This document shows, one piece after another, positions 42,745 through 51,264 of a stretch of DNA of 64,000 nucleotides. The translations under genes and the position numbers were made by a program. The stretch covers positions 1 through 64,000 of the forward strand of contig CAWVXY010000003.1 of assembly GCA_963934295.1 (NCBI GenBank), read 5' to 3'. The DNA comes from Seribacter sp963934295. Its GTDB lineage: Bacteria; Verrucomicrobiota; Verrucomicrobiia; Opitutales; Seribacteraceae. The notes below the pieces were generated by a model that had not been told where the DNA came from, did not search any database, and saw only the letters and a list, made by a program, of their open reading frames with translations. How positions within the stretch are numbered: position 1 is the first letter of the stretch; each line of letters opens with the position of its first letter.

Positions 42745-43472
42745 TCAAAATCTTCCAGTTCCAAAACGGCAAAGCCTCCATATCTACGCAATAAAATTCC
42801 AGCTATTGAATTGGGATTGTCAAAACGCAAAGGCTTACCCTCTCCGGTAGGGTTTGGTGCCCCTACCCCCAGAACTAATCTCGGTGCTTTCTGCATTCCT
42901 CCATCTGAGGACTCTGGAAAAACAACATTGCCCATCTGATTAAAAGCAAGGTAACGAAATTTACTTTCACCATTTAATTTTCTCTCCCCCTTAAAGGAGT
43001 CTGCAAGAGAGAAAGCTTCACCTGCTTCGCTCCAAACGGTAAATGCATCACTCCTCCAATCAGTTCCAACTTCAGACTTACCTTCTTCTTGCGGCACAAA
43101 GTATACTCCATCTGTAAGATATTTACCTTCCCCCATAACCAACCATTTTACTTCACCGGTTGTAGAACAAGTATCCTGAACTATAATTTCCATATAACGA
43201 TGGTATTTATCAATATCCTCCACCATATCATTGACAATAAGCCGTGTCTCACTGCCGGACAAAGCTGCCCTTGATCGTGCCTGTTGAACATAACCAAGAA
43301 GTTCTCGCTGTGCCGCCCCAAGTTCAGCTCCACCGCCCCCCAACAAGGAAAACCCAATGAGCCCCATCATTAAACCCATTACGGCCAAAACAATCAGCAA
43401 CTCTAAAAGGGTAAAACCGTTAGAATTGGTTGCCTTCACCTTCGGGTAAATTTTCAAAGCATTAAAATTCAA
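42741..43472 (-). CDS. Type II pseudopilin-like protein (GspH/I-like)
   Basis: I start at the TTG at 43472, which overlaps the upstream stop in TTGA, as other genes here do. The longer frame to 43502 would overlap the upstream gene by 34 bases. The 243-residue protein begins NFNALKIYPKVKATNSNG|FTLLELLIVLAVMGLMMGLIG. GspH-like features follow: AQRELLGYVQQARSRAALSGSETRLIVND. It probably caps or extends the pseudopilus tip. Third of four tandem pseudopilin genes. Confidence 0.82.
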   Translation of the reverse strand: MNFNALKIYPKVKATNSNGFTLLELLIVLAVMGLMMGLIGFSLLGGGGAELGAAQRELLGYVQQARSRAALSGSETRLIVNDMVEDIDKYHRYMEIIVQDTCSTTGEVKWLVMGEGKYLTDGVYFVPQEEGKSEVGTDWRSDAFTVWSEAGEAFSLADSFKGERKLNGESKFRYLAFNQMGNVVFPESSDGGMQKAPRLVLGVGAPNPTGEGKPLRFDNPNSIAGILLRRYGGFAVLELEDFE

Positions 43473-44152
43473 TCCTCTACTAAGTACTTCCCAATATCCC
43501 AAGAGAAAACATTTTCGGATTCAGTTTCACCAGATTCATCATACAAGACATAAATCCCAACTTTTTCTCTTATTACAGAAATTTTTTCCTTAGCAGCATC
43601 TACAATCTCTGGATCATTATCTTGCTTAAGTGCGGATATAATCTCATCAACGGCGGCACTGTCCAATTTAATGAGACCATCTCCATCCTGGTCAACTAAA
43701 ACACGGATCTTAGTCCCACCCCAAGAGTCTGCCAAATAACCATCAGGTCCGAATTCATCTTCCGAGAACGAATGAAACTCCCTTCCTTTTCGATTCTGAT
43801 CTCTGAGTTCATTTCCCTGCTCCAAGGGTTGCCACTCTGACATATCCGGTTCCCACTTCATACCCTTTAGTGCAATAATGAAAGATTCGTGATTGATATC
43901 ATCTGAAAGTAGTAAGGGTTTACCCTCATCCTCCTCCAACAAAAAAGGAGGGAAGTATTTGTAAAATTCTTTATATTGATGGAGCTGAGTTACCCAGCTT
44001 CGAAAAACAGCTTGTGATTTCTTTACCTTTGAACTCGTGAGCAAATCGAAAACTTTGGGACCGACCATCCCCATTAGGATACCAATCACGGCAATTACAA
44101 CCAAGAGTTCTATAAGGGTAAATCCGCGTATTTTAGATTGTTTATTTTTCAT
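43469..44152 (-). CDS. Type II pseudopilin-like protein (GspG-like)
   Basis: I start at the ATG at 44152 (227 residues): MKNKQSKIRG|FTLIELLVVIAVIGILMGMVG. The Gly|Phe cleavage site and Glu5 are intact. Downstream, SQAVFRSWVTQLHQYKEFYKYFPPFL resembles the long helix and calcium loop region of GspG-type major pseudopilins, but the protein is larger than usual (about 140 residues). It has a segment DSWGGTKIRVLVDQDGDGLIKLDS, a calcium-loop-like DQDGDG. Second gene of the operon, 8 bases after the first. Confidence 0.82.
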   Translation of the reverse strand: MKNKQSKIRGFTLIELLVVIAVIGILMGMVGPKVFDLLTSSKVKKSQAVFRSWVTQLHQYKEFYKYFPPFLLEEDEGKPLLLSDDINHESFIIALKGMKWEPDMSEWQPLEQGNELRDQNRKGREFHSFSEDEFGPDGYLADSWGGTKIRVLVDQDGDGLIKLDSAAVDEIISALKQDNDPEIVDAAKEKISVIREKVGIYVLYDESGETESENVFSWDIGKYLVED

Positions 44153-44160
44153 AAAATTAA

Positions 44161-44784
44161 TTACCATTTCCCTGGCTCAGAAGCGGGAATATTGTCCTCA
44201 TCAATATTCTCTTTTTGAGGAGTTGAGCTTAGCTCTTGATTAAAAACTGAAGTCAGCCCATCGGGCCCTTTTGTGAAAAGCAAAAAACCTTTGTGTCCAT
44301 CTTTTCTGGGAAACTGATAAATGTATGGTTCATTCCATGGGTCCATAGCGAAAAATGTTTCCCCTGAGTTTGACTGCCAATCACTTTCTTCTGGAGTGAA
44401 AACCTCGTTTCTCTTCCCTTCTTGCTTCCCCAAGACGAGAGCATCACCTGGAAGAAAACTTTTTCTTCGCTCATCTGCTGCAATAGGTTCCCCGCCTTTT
44501 CCCACGACTCCTTTTAATGCAAAAAGAAGGAATTCGCCACATTTAAAAACATCTTCTTCATTCGAAATTGAGTCAGTCCTAGGATATCCCCCCTTTTCAC
44601 TTTTATATTGATCCAAGGCAAGCGAAAGAGCCTCTATATGACTTTTCGCCTGTTTTTCATCTTGTGCACCCAGTAAATAATCCGCCCCCGTAAAAGTGAT
44701 ACCGGCTAAAACACCGATTATAACAATAACGACTAACAACTCCACTAAAGTAAAACCGGCCGCCGTGTGTCTTCTATAATTCAT
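44161..44784 (-). CDS. Type II pseudopilin-like protein (GspG-like, first in operon)
   Basis: The 207-residue protein starts MNYRRHTAAG|FTLVELLVVIVIIGVLAGITF with the prepilin peptidase site intact. The helix continues AKSHIEALSLALDQYKSEKGGYPRT, which is the GspG pattern. FAMDPWNEPYIYQFP near the C-terminus matches the DPWG-x-PY motif of GspG that shapes the calcium site. No secretin, ATPase or platform protein is adjacent, so the assembly machine must be encoded elsewhere. Confidence 0.85.
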   Translation of the reverse strand: MNYRRHTAAGFTLVELLVVIVIIGVLAGITFTGADYLLGAQDEKQAKSHIEALSLALDQYKSEKGGYPRTDSISNEEDVFKCGEFLLFALKGVVGKGGEPIAADERRKSFLPGDALVLGKQEGKRNEVFTPEESDWQSNSGETFFAMDPWNEPYIYQFPRKDGHKGFLLFTKGPDGLTSVFNQELSSTPQKENIDEDNIPASEPGKW

Positions 44785-44855
44785 AGATTAAAATACACAA
44801 TATTTGTTATTATCTAACCAACTTTGTCAACCTATCGTTATTCCCAAGTCTTCTC

Positions 44856-46415
44856 TTACTTTTTGTTGAAAGGCCTCAAAAATATTTTATCACGAATTTT
44901 CTGAAGGTCAGGAAAACCAAGGCAAACCAAGCACACAGCATATACTAAAACACCCAATGGAATGGTAACCATTAAACCGAATATAGAATCCCATTTCCCC
45001 GATCCAACATACTCCATCTGATTAACAAACCACAAAACTAAAAACATGACCAAAGACGAAATAATTATGCTTGGAAAACAAAAATCTGATTTGATCATAA
45101 ACGACTTCGATTTAAAAAAGCCTAACTTAACAGCTAGATAAACAGTTTGAACCATGGCTGAAATTACATTTGCCCAAGCAAGTCCAAACATTCCAAAATA
45201 TTGCATCAATAACAAACTTAATAATAAATTGACTACAAAGCTAATGATGGCTGCATTCAGGGGCACCCTCATCTCTTTTTGTGAATGAAATGCCTTTACA
45301 AAAAATGCGGCAAGGGCGTAAAATGGCAGGGCAAAACAAGAAATGAGAAGTACATCTGATGCGAGAACCACATCCCCTTGTCCAAACTCACCCCATTGAA
45401 AAAGAACGCTTAAAATCAAATTTGCTAGCAAAGCCAAACCAATCGCAGCAGGAAGTGTGATCGCAAGGGTCAACCTAAAGCCCCGAGCAAAATATCTTTG
45501 ATATTCAAGTGTTTGCCCTGAAGAAAAGGTGCGGGAAAGTTCAGGAAAAAAAACAGTCGAAATCGAAAGTGCAAATACACCTAAGGGAAGTTCAATTAAA
45601 CGAGCTGAGAGAAAAAGATAAGAAAGTGCTCCTTCATTTTCCAAGGAATAAGCTAAAAAACGAGAAACCATAATATTAACTTGTCCCACGGCAGCTCCCA
45701 AAACACCCACAACAAACAGGCTTTTAATTTTTTCCATTCCTCCTGAAGACGAAAAATCAATCTTCCATTTCCAATCAAAACATCTTCTTAACTGAAACCA
45801 AGGCCAAATCATTTGGAAAGCCCCTCCAATCAAAACAGCAAAACAAAGTGCGGTTGCCAATTTAAATTCTCTCCATGAGATTACAAAATAACAGAATGTA
45901 AGAATCCCAATCATAGAGAGATTTAATATGATAGGAGAAAATGCACCGGCAAAAAACTTTCCATGTGCATTTAAAGCTCCAACCATAATCGCGGAAACAC
46001 AAATTAGAAAAACATAGGGAAAAACTATAGAATTTAAATGTAATCCATTGACCCACTTTGGTTCATTTACCCAACCTAAAGTTGATGTTGCCCAAGAAAA
46101 TAAACAAATAACCATCGTCAAAATAAAAAGAAAAACTATTAAGCGAGATAGAACCTGATTCAGAATTTGCTGAGCCTTGTCAATCTGCCCTGATTTTATC
46201 TTTTCGGAATATACAGGAATGAAAGCCGAGCTCAATGTGCCTTCTCCAAGCATCCTTCTAAATAAATTGGGTATAGTAAATGCCAGAATGAAAGCATCCC
46301 CAATAAGGGAGACGCCAAAACAGGTGAAAAATAAAACATCTCGTAAAAGCCCCAATAATCTTGAAGCAATCGTAAGTCCGCTAACGAGCGAAACATTCCC
46401 TATTAGACTGCGCAT
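44856..46415 (-). CDS. murJ: Lipid II flippase MurJ
   Basis: I start at the ATG at 46415 (519 residues; the longer frame adds eight residues). The protein has about fourteen TM helices. SLVSGLTIASRLLGLLRDVLFFTCFG and FIPNLFRR-type FTIPNLFRRMLGEGTLSSAFIPVYSE are the MurJ/MviN N-terminal signature, including the Arg that interacts with lipid II. Role: moves lipid II across the inner membrane for cell-wall synthesis. The 41-nt space to the pseudopilin operon downstream contains no clear terminator. Confidence 0.94.
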   Translation of the reverse strand: MRSLIGNVSLVSGLTIASRLLGLLRDVLFFTCFGVSLIGDAFILAFTIPNLFRRMLGEGTLSSAFIPVYSEKIKSGQIDKAQQILNQVLSRLIVFLFILTMVICLFSWATSTLGWVNEPKWVNGLHLNSIVFPYVFLICVSAIMVGALNAHGKFFAGAFSPIILNLSMIGILTFCYFVISWREFKLATALCFAVLIGGAFQMIWPWFQLRRCFDWKWKIDFSSSGGMEKIKSLFVVGVLGAAVGQVNIMVSRFLAYSLENEGALSYLFLSARLIELPLGVFALSISTVFFPELSRTFSSGQTLEYQRYFARGFRLTLAITLPAAIGLALLANLILSVLFQWGEFGQGDVVLASDVLLISCFALPFYALAAFFVKAFHSQKEMRVPLNAAIISFVVNLLLSLLLMQYFGMFGLAWANVISAMVQTVYLAVKLGFFKSKSFMIKSDFCFPSIIISSLVMFLVLWFVNQMEYVGSGKWDSIFGLMVTIPLGVLVYAVCLVCLGFPDLQKIRDKIFLRPFNKK

Positions 46416-46482
46416 GGTTAAAGAAGACTCTCCATGCAATTAGTGAAAACTTTTTGTTGTAAGAAATAAAGTAAGGCAGAAC

Positions 46483-46794
46483 CTACACACATTCAGCTAA
46501 TAGGAGTTTTGCCTCCTGTTCCGGGTCTTCATGCCCTTGATTACGGGCAAGAATAATAGTTTGCTTCAATGGAACACGGGCTTCTTTTTTTTGCCCTGTT
46601 TCAACAAGTGCCTTACCTAATAATAAAGAAGCCATCATCCAATCGCTTCTTTTATTAATACATATCGTCAGGTGAATAATTGCTTGTTCATAACTACCAC
46701 CTTCAAAGTAAGCTTGGGCTAGGCTAAAACGATTAAGAAGACTATCGGGATTCTCCTCCAATTTATCAAGAAAGAGGGAAATTCGTTCGGACAT
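46483..46794 (-). CDS. TPR-type small protein
   Basis: The 103-residue protein holds about two and a half TPR units: NRFSLAQAYFEGGSYEQAIIHLTICI, then NKRSDWMMASLLLGKALVETGQKKEARVPLKQTI. It has no signal peptide. It follows the PP2C phosphatase gene by 14 bases and precedes murJ, so it may act with the phosphatase as a scaffold. Partner unknown. Confidence 0.75.
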   Translation of the reverse strand: MSERISLFLDKLEENPDSLLNRFSLAQAYFEGGSYEQAIIHLTICINKRSDWMMASLLLGKALVETGQKKEARVPLKQTIILARNQGHEDPEQEAKLLLAECV

Positions 46795-46808
46795 CTTAAA
46801 CCGAAAAA

Positions 46809-47522
46809 TTAAGAGATTTTAATACAAACTGCGGTCGAATTATCAGTTCCGCCATTTTGATTAGCCAAATCAATTACTGAGTGAACAAAAGACTTAGGGT
46901 CCATCTCGTTTAACATTTTCTGAATTTCGGGCAATTCCACCATATTCGTGATCCCGTCCGAACATATAAGAATTGATCTTCCCGGAACCATAGAGATTTC
47001 TCCAATATCAACTTCAAAATCAATATCTTGTCCCATACAACGAGTAAGAGTATGCATATAATGCTCGGGCATATCAATCGCGGCTTCGGGACCGTGCTTG
47101 TCAATTAACTCATCACCTAAAGTATGACATTTCGAAACTTTTATAAGACCGGACTCATCGTTGAGATAAATGGAAGAATCTCCCACATGTACGAATACCA
47201 TTTTATCGCCAACTTGTCGTAGCCCAGAAAAAGTACAACCTATTCCATTCTCACCTCCCACTATTGTTCCACACTCAACAATATTATGGTGAATACTGTG
47301 AGCAAGGATACGGAGTTCATGTTCAGTGGTACAATCATCAGGGTCATGAACTGATGAATTATAAAACTGAACCGCAAGCTTACTTGCCAAGGCACCAAAA
47401 GGAAGTCCACCAACCCCATCAGCAACTGCGTAAACACCCTTATGGTCATCAACTAAGAAAGAGTCCTCGTTCTTTTCACGAACGAAACCGACATCACTGT
47501 GACCATGAGAGGCAATAATCAT
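46809..47522 (-). CDS. PP2C-type Ser/Thr protein phosphatase (PrpC-like)
   Basis: The 237-residue protein has the PPM motifs in order: GFVREKNEDSF (metal-binding region), YAVADGVGGLPFG (DGxGG), FVHVGDSSIYL (GDS), LTRCMG and SILICSDGITNMV (CSDG), NGGTDNSTAV (D-N metal pair). Such phosphatases oppose Hanks-type kinases and regulate growth or the cell envelope. No kinase gene is adjacent. Start ATG at 47522 fits IIASHGHSDVG, the standard N-terminus. Confidence 0.93.
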   Translation of the reverse strand: MIIASHGHSDVGFVREKNEDSFLVDDHKGVYAVADGVGGLPFGALASKLAVQFYNSSVHDPDDCTTEHELRILAHSIHHNIVECGTIVGGENGIGCTFSGLRQVGDKMVFVHVGDSSIYLNDESGLIKVSKCHTLGDELIDKHGPEAAIDMPEHYMHTLTRCMGQDIDFEVDIGEISMVPGRSILICSDGITNMVELPEIQKMLNEMDPKSFVHSVIDLANQNGGTDNSTAVCIKIS

Positions 47523-47613
47523 ACTTTAATTAAGGGTTGGGTTTAAGTATACTGGGGACAATTATCAATAAAATACTATTTTTTAATAATTATTCGGAAA
47601 GTTCAAGAATGTT

Positions 47614-49677
47614 TTAATCATCAACATAAAGATTTGGCAAAAGATCACCCGAATTTATGATTTCATACTCCTTTTTAGGGAATTCACGTATGAAATCCCG
47701 ACCATAGCCTTTTTTCAAGATTCTGGAATCCAAAATAATTAATTCTCCCAAATCGTTCCTGGACCTTATTAACCTACCCATTCCCTGACGAAATCGTATT
47801 ACTGCAGTCGGTAAAGTAATTTCCATAAAGGAACTTTTGCCAGCCTTGCTCAATAACTCAGATTTAGCCTCCAAAACAGGGTGCCCAGGGTTTTCAAAGG
47901 GTAAACGGGTAATTATCACTTGCGAAAGGCATGGGCCTTTGGCATCAAAACCCTTCCAAAAACTTTCCGCCCCCAATAACAAAACATCCTGTTCTTCGAT
48001 CATTTTCTCACGCAACTCGGATCGAGAAAGACCCTCTCCTTGAGCATAAACCGATCGGCCAAGCTTTTTCCATCGGGGAAGTAAGTTATGATAACAATGC
48101 TTAAGGTCGGAATAATTGGTAAATAAGACTAAAGTCCCCCCCTCAATGCTTGTTGCACATGCATTTAAAACCTCTACCATGTAATCAAGATAAGGAAGCC
48201 TGTTATTAGACATGGGATCGGGGCAATCACTCAGAACTCTAATTTGTAGGTTTGCATCATAATCAAACGGAGAGTCAACAATACCTTCATCGACTAATTC
48301 CACTCCTATTGTGCTCCTAAAAGCTTTGGCAGTTCCTTTACGGGTTAAAGTTGCACTTGTCATTAAGACCGAAACATCCCTTGCGAAAAGCTGTTCTCTT
48401 AAAGCCTTTGCAATTTCCAAGGGTGCACTCCTTAAATGAATAATCTGGTTTTGCTTACCAGTTCGTTCTATCCAATACACCGCATTTGAATCCTTTAAAT
48501 CAAGAACTTCCGCTAAGCCATTCAAGTACCCTTGCATTCGGCGTGCTTGATCTTTCAACTCCAGTTTAAGGGACTCATCCTCAGTCAATTCACCAAGTTC
48601 AATCAGGCTTCGGCACAATCTACTAAGGGGTGGAAATATCTCCATCGGTAAAATTCCTTTTTCCATTAGGCGAATCCGATCTTTTTTTCCCAATGTATTT
48701 ATGTGCAAATATTGAAAAAAATCAGAAACGGCAAGTTCCGCATTTTCAACCGCCTCAAAATCTGTCGTCCGACCCATTCGAGAAATTAAACCTTTTCTTT
48801 TCTTGGAATTATAAATCCTCCGGATGCTCATCTCTAAAGCCCATGAACTGATCGATAAACCAAGGTGGTCTCCTGCCACATCAGGCATTTCATGAGCTTC
48901 GTCAAAAACAACAAAATCATTTGCGAACATGACCCCACCCTTATCATCAGGCGGTCCAAAACCCGCCCCCATAAGCGAGAACAAAAGGCTATGATTAACG
49001 ATAACTAAATCGGATTCTTCCACCTCTGCTCTTGCTTTTCGGTAAAAACAATTTTCAGGCTTACATCTCTTTGAAGAACAAAGGGAAGAATCCGCACTCA
49101 CCGCATCCCATACTGTGCCCATAGGTTGAGGAGATAACTCCTGGCGGATTCCCTCAATTGCACTCCCCGATGTCGCCCATTTTGCGATCCTTTCCAACTC
49201 TTGTCGTTGCCTTCCTTCAAATAATTCACCCTGCCCGCTTAATGCGCGATGTAAACGGGTAGTGCACAAATAATTGGCTCGCCCAACCAATAGAGCACAA
49301 CGAAAATTAAGAAAATTTTTGAGGGAAGATGTCTCTTCCATTAATGTGCGAACAGCAGGTATATCTTTATCCAGCAGTTGCTCCTGTAAACTGATCGTAT
49401 TGGTCGCCACGACACAGGGGCGCTTGTTAAGTTTAGCGAATAAAATAGAAGGAATTAAGTATGCCAAGCTCTTCCCCACCCCGGTTCCTGCCTCAAATAA
49501 CAAATGATTCTCTTTTAAAAGGGAAGCGGAAATAGACCTTGCCATTTCATATTGCTCCGGTCTGTGTTCAAATCCAAGAACTTGCTCGAGTATTCCTCCT
49601 TCCTTAAAAATAGAATTAACAATGGAAAGCAAATCGACATCTGCTTCCCCACACTGTTCCTCAGCAAAACGAATCAT
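47614..49677 (-). CDS. DinG/XPD-like ATP-dependent helicase with Fe-S cysteines
   Basis: The 687-residue superfamily 2 helicase has Walker A FEAGTGVGKSLAYLIP (about 60-75), a DEAH box in VVFDEAHEMPD and the C-terminal motif VI QGMGRLIRSRNDLG. Between motifs I and II lie four cysteines (LC in ANYLCTT, CSSKRCKPENC) spaced as in XPD/DinG Fe-S clusters. The N-terminus is EHRPEQYEMARSI, the DinG pattern. It unwinds DNA 5' to 3', for example at R-loops or during repair. It starts 8 bases after the MBL hydrolase gene. Confidence 0.92.
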   Translation of the reverse strand: MIRFAEEQCGEADVDLLSIVNSIFKEGGILEQVLGFEHRPEQYEMARSISASLLKENHLLFEAGTGVGKSLAYLIPSILFAKLNKRPCVVATNTISLQEQLLDKDIPAVRTLMEETSSLKNFLNFRCALLVGRANYLCTTRLHRALSGQGELFEGRQRQELERIAKWATSGSAIEGIRQELSPQPMGTVWDAVSADSSLCSSKRCKPENCFYRKARAEVEESDLVIVNHSLLFSLMGAGFGPPDDKGGVMFANDFVVFDEAHEMPDVAGDHLGLSISSWALEMSIRRIYNSKKRKGLISRMGRTTDFEAVENAELAVSDFFQYLHINTLGKKDRIRLMEKGILPMEIFPPLSRLCRSLIELGELTEDESLKLELKDQARRMQGYLNGLAEVLDLKDSNAVYWIERTGKQNQIIHLRSAPLEIAKALREQLFARDVSVLMTSATLTRKGTAKAFRSTIGVELVDEGIVDSPFDYDANLQIRVLSDCPDPMSNNRLPYLDYMVEVLNACATSIEGGTLVLFTNYSDLKHCYHNLLPRWKKLGRSVYAQGEGLSRSELREKMIEEQDVLLLGAESFWKGFDAKGPCLSQVIITRLPFENPGHPVLEAKSELLSKAGKSSFMEITLPTAVIRFRQGMGRLIRSRNDLGELIILDSRILKKGYGRDFIREFPKKEYEIINSGDLLPNLYVDD

Positions 49678-49685
49678 TTAAAACT

Positions 49686-50330
49686 TTAAAGAGGACGAAC
49701 AAATGGATTATTTCGACGCTCCGCCCCCACCGTAGTATTTGCGCCATGCCCCGGAAAAATTTCAGTATCTTCGGGTAAATTATAAACCTTCATCTGAATA
49801 GAATGTTTTAAGGTTTCAAAATCACCACCTGGAAGATCAGCCCGACCTACACTGCCTTCAAAAATTACATCGCCCACAAAACAAACTTTTTCATCTTGCA
49901 CCCAAAAAATCACATTCCCAGGACAATGACCTGGACAATGGAAAACATCAACCTTTCGACCAAACAAATTCAAGCTATCTCCTTCATCCACCCATTTTGT
50001 AACTGAAACCGGCTCAAAATTCATTCCGGGCATGGCAAAGGTTGACATAACCTCCGGTTTTTCAAATAGCATTTGATCAGCTCGATGTCCAACAACAGAA
50101 ATATCATCGTTCAATAATTCAGAAGCACCGGCCATATGATCCCAATGACCGTGAGTCAGCCAAAGCTCCTTTAGCTCTAAGGACTCTTTTGCAAGGTGAG
50201 ACTCCACCGTTTCTCGGGAATCAGGTGGTGCATCGATCAGTACAGCATCTTTTCCTCCATCTTCCCACATTAAGTATGCATTAGTGCCAATAGGTCCAAG
50301 TTCCATTTTAGTAATCCGCAAAGAATTCAT
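49686..50330 (-). CDS. MBL-fold metallohydrolase (glyoxalase II-like)
   Basis: I start at the ATG at 50330 (214 residues, MNSLRITKMELGPIGTNAYLM), because the upstream extension has no family match. The metal site is WLTHGHWDHMAGA (HxHxDH), later CPGHCPGNVIFW (His), GDVIFEGSVGRADLPGGD (Asp) and IFPGHGANTTVGAERRNNPF (His). The order fits glyoxalase II-like hydrolases, which act on thioesters, persulfides or other substrates. It probably shares a transcript with the helicase downstream. Confidence 0.88.
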   Translation of the reverse strand: MNSLRITKMELGPIGTNAYLMWEDGGKDAVLIDAPPDSRETVESHLAKESLELKELWLTHGHWDHMAGASELLNDDISVVGHRADQMLFEKPEVMSTFAMPGMNFEPVSVTKWVDEGDSLNLFGRKVDVFHCPGHCPGNVIFWVQDEKVCFVGDVIFEGSVGRADLPGGDFETLKHSIQMKVYNLPEDTEIFPGHGANTTVGAERRNNPFVRPL

Positions 50331-50511
50331 GTGGTCACTCAAACTGAAGCTTCTATTCATTCCAAGCAAATTACTTGCATCGATTCATATTAAGCAGAAA
50401 TGCATTAACTAAATTAATTATAAACATGAATAAAATAAATAAATAAATATTGACAATAGATTAATTAATACCCTCTAGTAGAAAAGGTGATGTCAAGGAT
50501 GGTGGTAGTTT

Positions 50512-50539
50512 TTGAATTTTTCCGGTTTTACCGGTTCAA
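50512..50539 (+). promoter_or_regulatory. Leader hairpin upstream of the tandem small membrane-protein genes
   Basis: CCGGT (50522-50526), TTT loop and ACCGG (50530-50534) form a perfect 5-bp stem. TTGAA (50512-50516) and TTCAA (50535-50539) can extend it across a one-sided bulge of five T. It lies 37 bases before the ATG at 50576, in the leader. It may stabilise the transcript or control translation; the sequence alone does not decide. Confidence 0.4.
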
Positions 50540-50575
50540 GGCTCCTTTGGCACTTAATTCAAAAAAGAGGATACT

Positions 50576-50809
50576 ATGAAGGATGTAATTTCACAGGTAC
50601 AAGAATGGATAAAACTCGTTTCTCAAGTCGGCATAGGACTAATCGCATTAGGAATAGTCGTGGAGATTGTTTTCGGCAAGGGGGCAATCTTTGGAGCAAG
50701 CGTAATTCAAAACCTTTCTCAAATTGTGGCTGAGATTGGCGGGGAGAATGGATTTGTTGGATTGGTTGCGATCCTCTTGATTCTAGCAATTTTTCAGAGG
50801 AATCAATAG
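50576..50809 (+). CDS. Tiny two-TM membrane protein, tandem copy A
   Basis: The 77-residue protein has a short amphipathic N-terminus (MKDVISQVQEWIKLVSQ), one hydrophobic segment (VGIGLIALGIVVEIVFG, about 19-35), a small-residue middle loop and a second segment (FVGLVAILLILAIF, about 60-73). It ends QRNQ. GAGGA stands 6 bases upstream of the ATG, the best Shine-Dalgarno in this part of the window. It is paralogous to the 79-residue protein at 50869. The size and two-TM layout recall VirB2-type pilins, holins or small phage coat proteins, but no family is recognised and function is unknown. Confidence 0.8.
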   Translation: MKDVISQVQEWIKLVSQVGIGLIALGIVVEIVFGKGAIFGASVIQNLSQIVAEIGGENGFVGLVAILLILAIFQRNQ

Positions 50810-50868
50810 ATAGTTTTTCAACTTTTCAAAACTACTGAAATAACTAACAAAAAAGTGGGGGAATAAAA

Positions 50869-51108
50869 ATGGAAAATGTAGCAAAAAAACTAAAAGACAC
50901 CATTGGTGGATTAACCGAAATTCTAATTGTTGCGATTGGCTTACTAGTCGTAGTTCAAGTAGTTTTCGGTTCCGATGGAGAAAATGGTGGAATTGATATA
51001 ATAGGAAACATCACCGGTGTGGTTGATTCCTTTATCGGTACGGGTGCAAGCTTAGCCAGTCTTGTTGCCCTATTGATCGTGATGGCGGTCCTAGGTAAAA
51101 AAGGCTAA
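50869..51108 (+). CDS. Tiny two-TM membrane protein, tandem copy B
   Basis: The 79-residue protein shares the layout of the gene before it: MENVAKKLKDTIGGLTEIL, then a hydrophobic segment with VVVQVVFGSDG where copy A has VVEIVFGKGA, then a Gly/Ile-rich loop and LVALLIVMAVLGKKG where copy A has LVAILLILAIFQRNQ. GGGGG stands upstream of the ATG as a strong Shine-Dalgarno. It ends 20 bases before an intrinsic terminator. High expression of both is likely, and a membrane-embedded assembly of the two is a reasonable guess. Confidence 0.8.
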   Translation: MENVAKKLKDTIGGLTEILIVAIGLLVVVQVVFGSDGENGGIDIIGNITGVVDSFIGTGASLASLVALLIVMAVLGKKG

Positions 51109-51128
51109 TTAAAATCTATATTTATAGT

Positions 51129-51156
51129 AAAAGGGGCGTCTATCGCCCCTTTTTTT
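51129..51156 (+). terminator. Rho-independent terminator after the small membrane-protein pair
   Basis: AAAAGGGGCG (51129-51138) and CGCCCCTTTT (51144-51153) pair across a 5-base loop and a T-run follows to 51156. It closes the two-gene transcript 20 bases after the stop codon of the second gene. Confidence 0.92.
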
Positions 51157-51264
51157 AGGATAATTTAAAAAGGCTCCCAAGAGAACCGACAAGAGTTGAT
51201 CATAAAAAGGCAGAAATGTTTGGTCTTCTACGCATTTGGTTTTTAAATTGCCAAAGACTCGTAT

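Noticed and set aside
50576..51108. Toxin-antitoxin or holin pair
   Set aside because: The two proteins are paralogues of equal size with no lysis or antitoxin features nearby, so neither label is supported.
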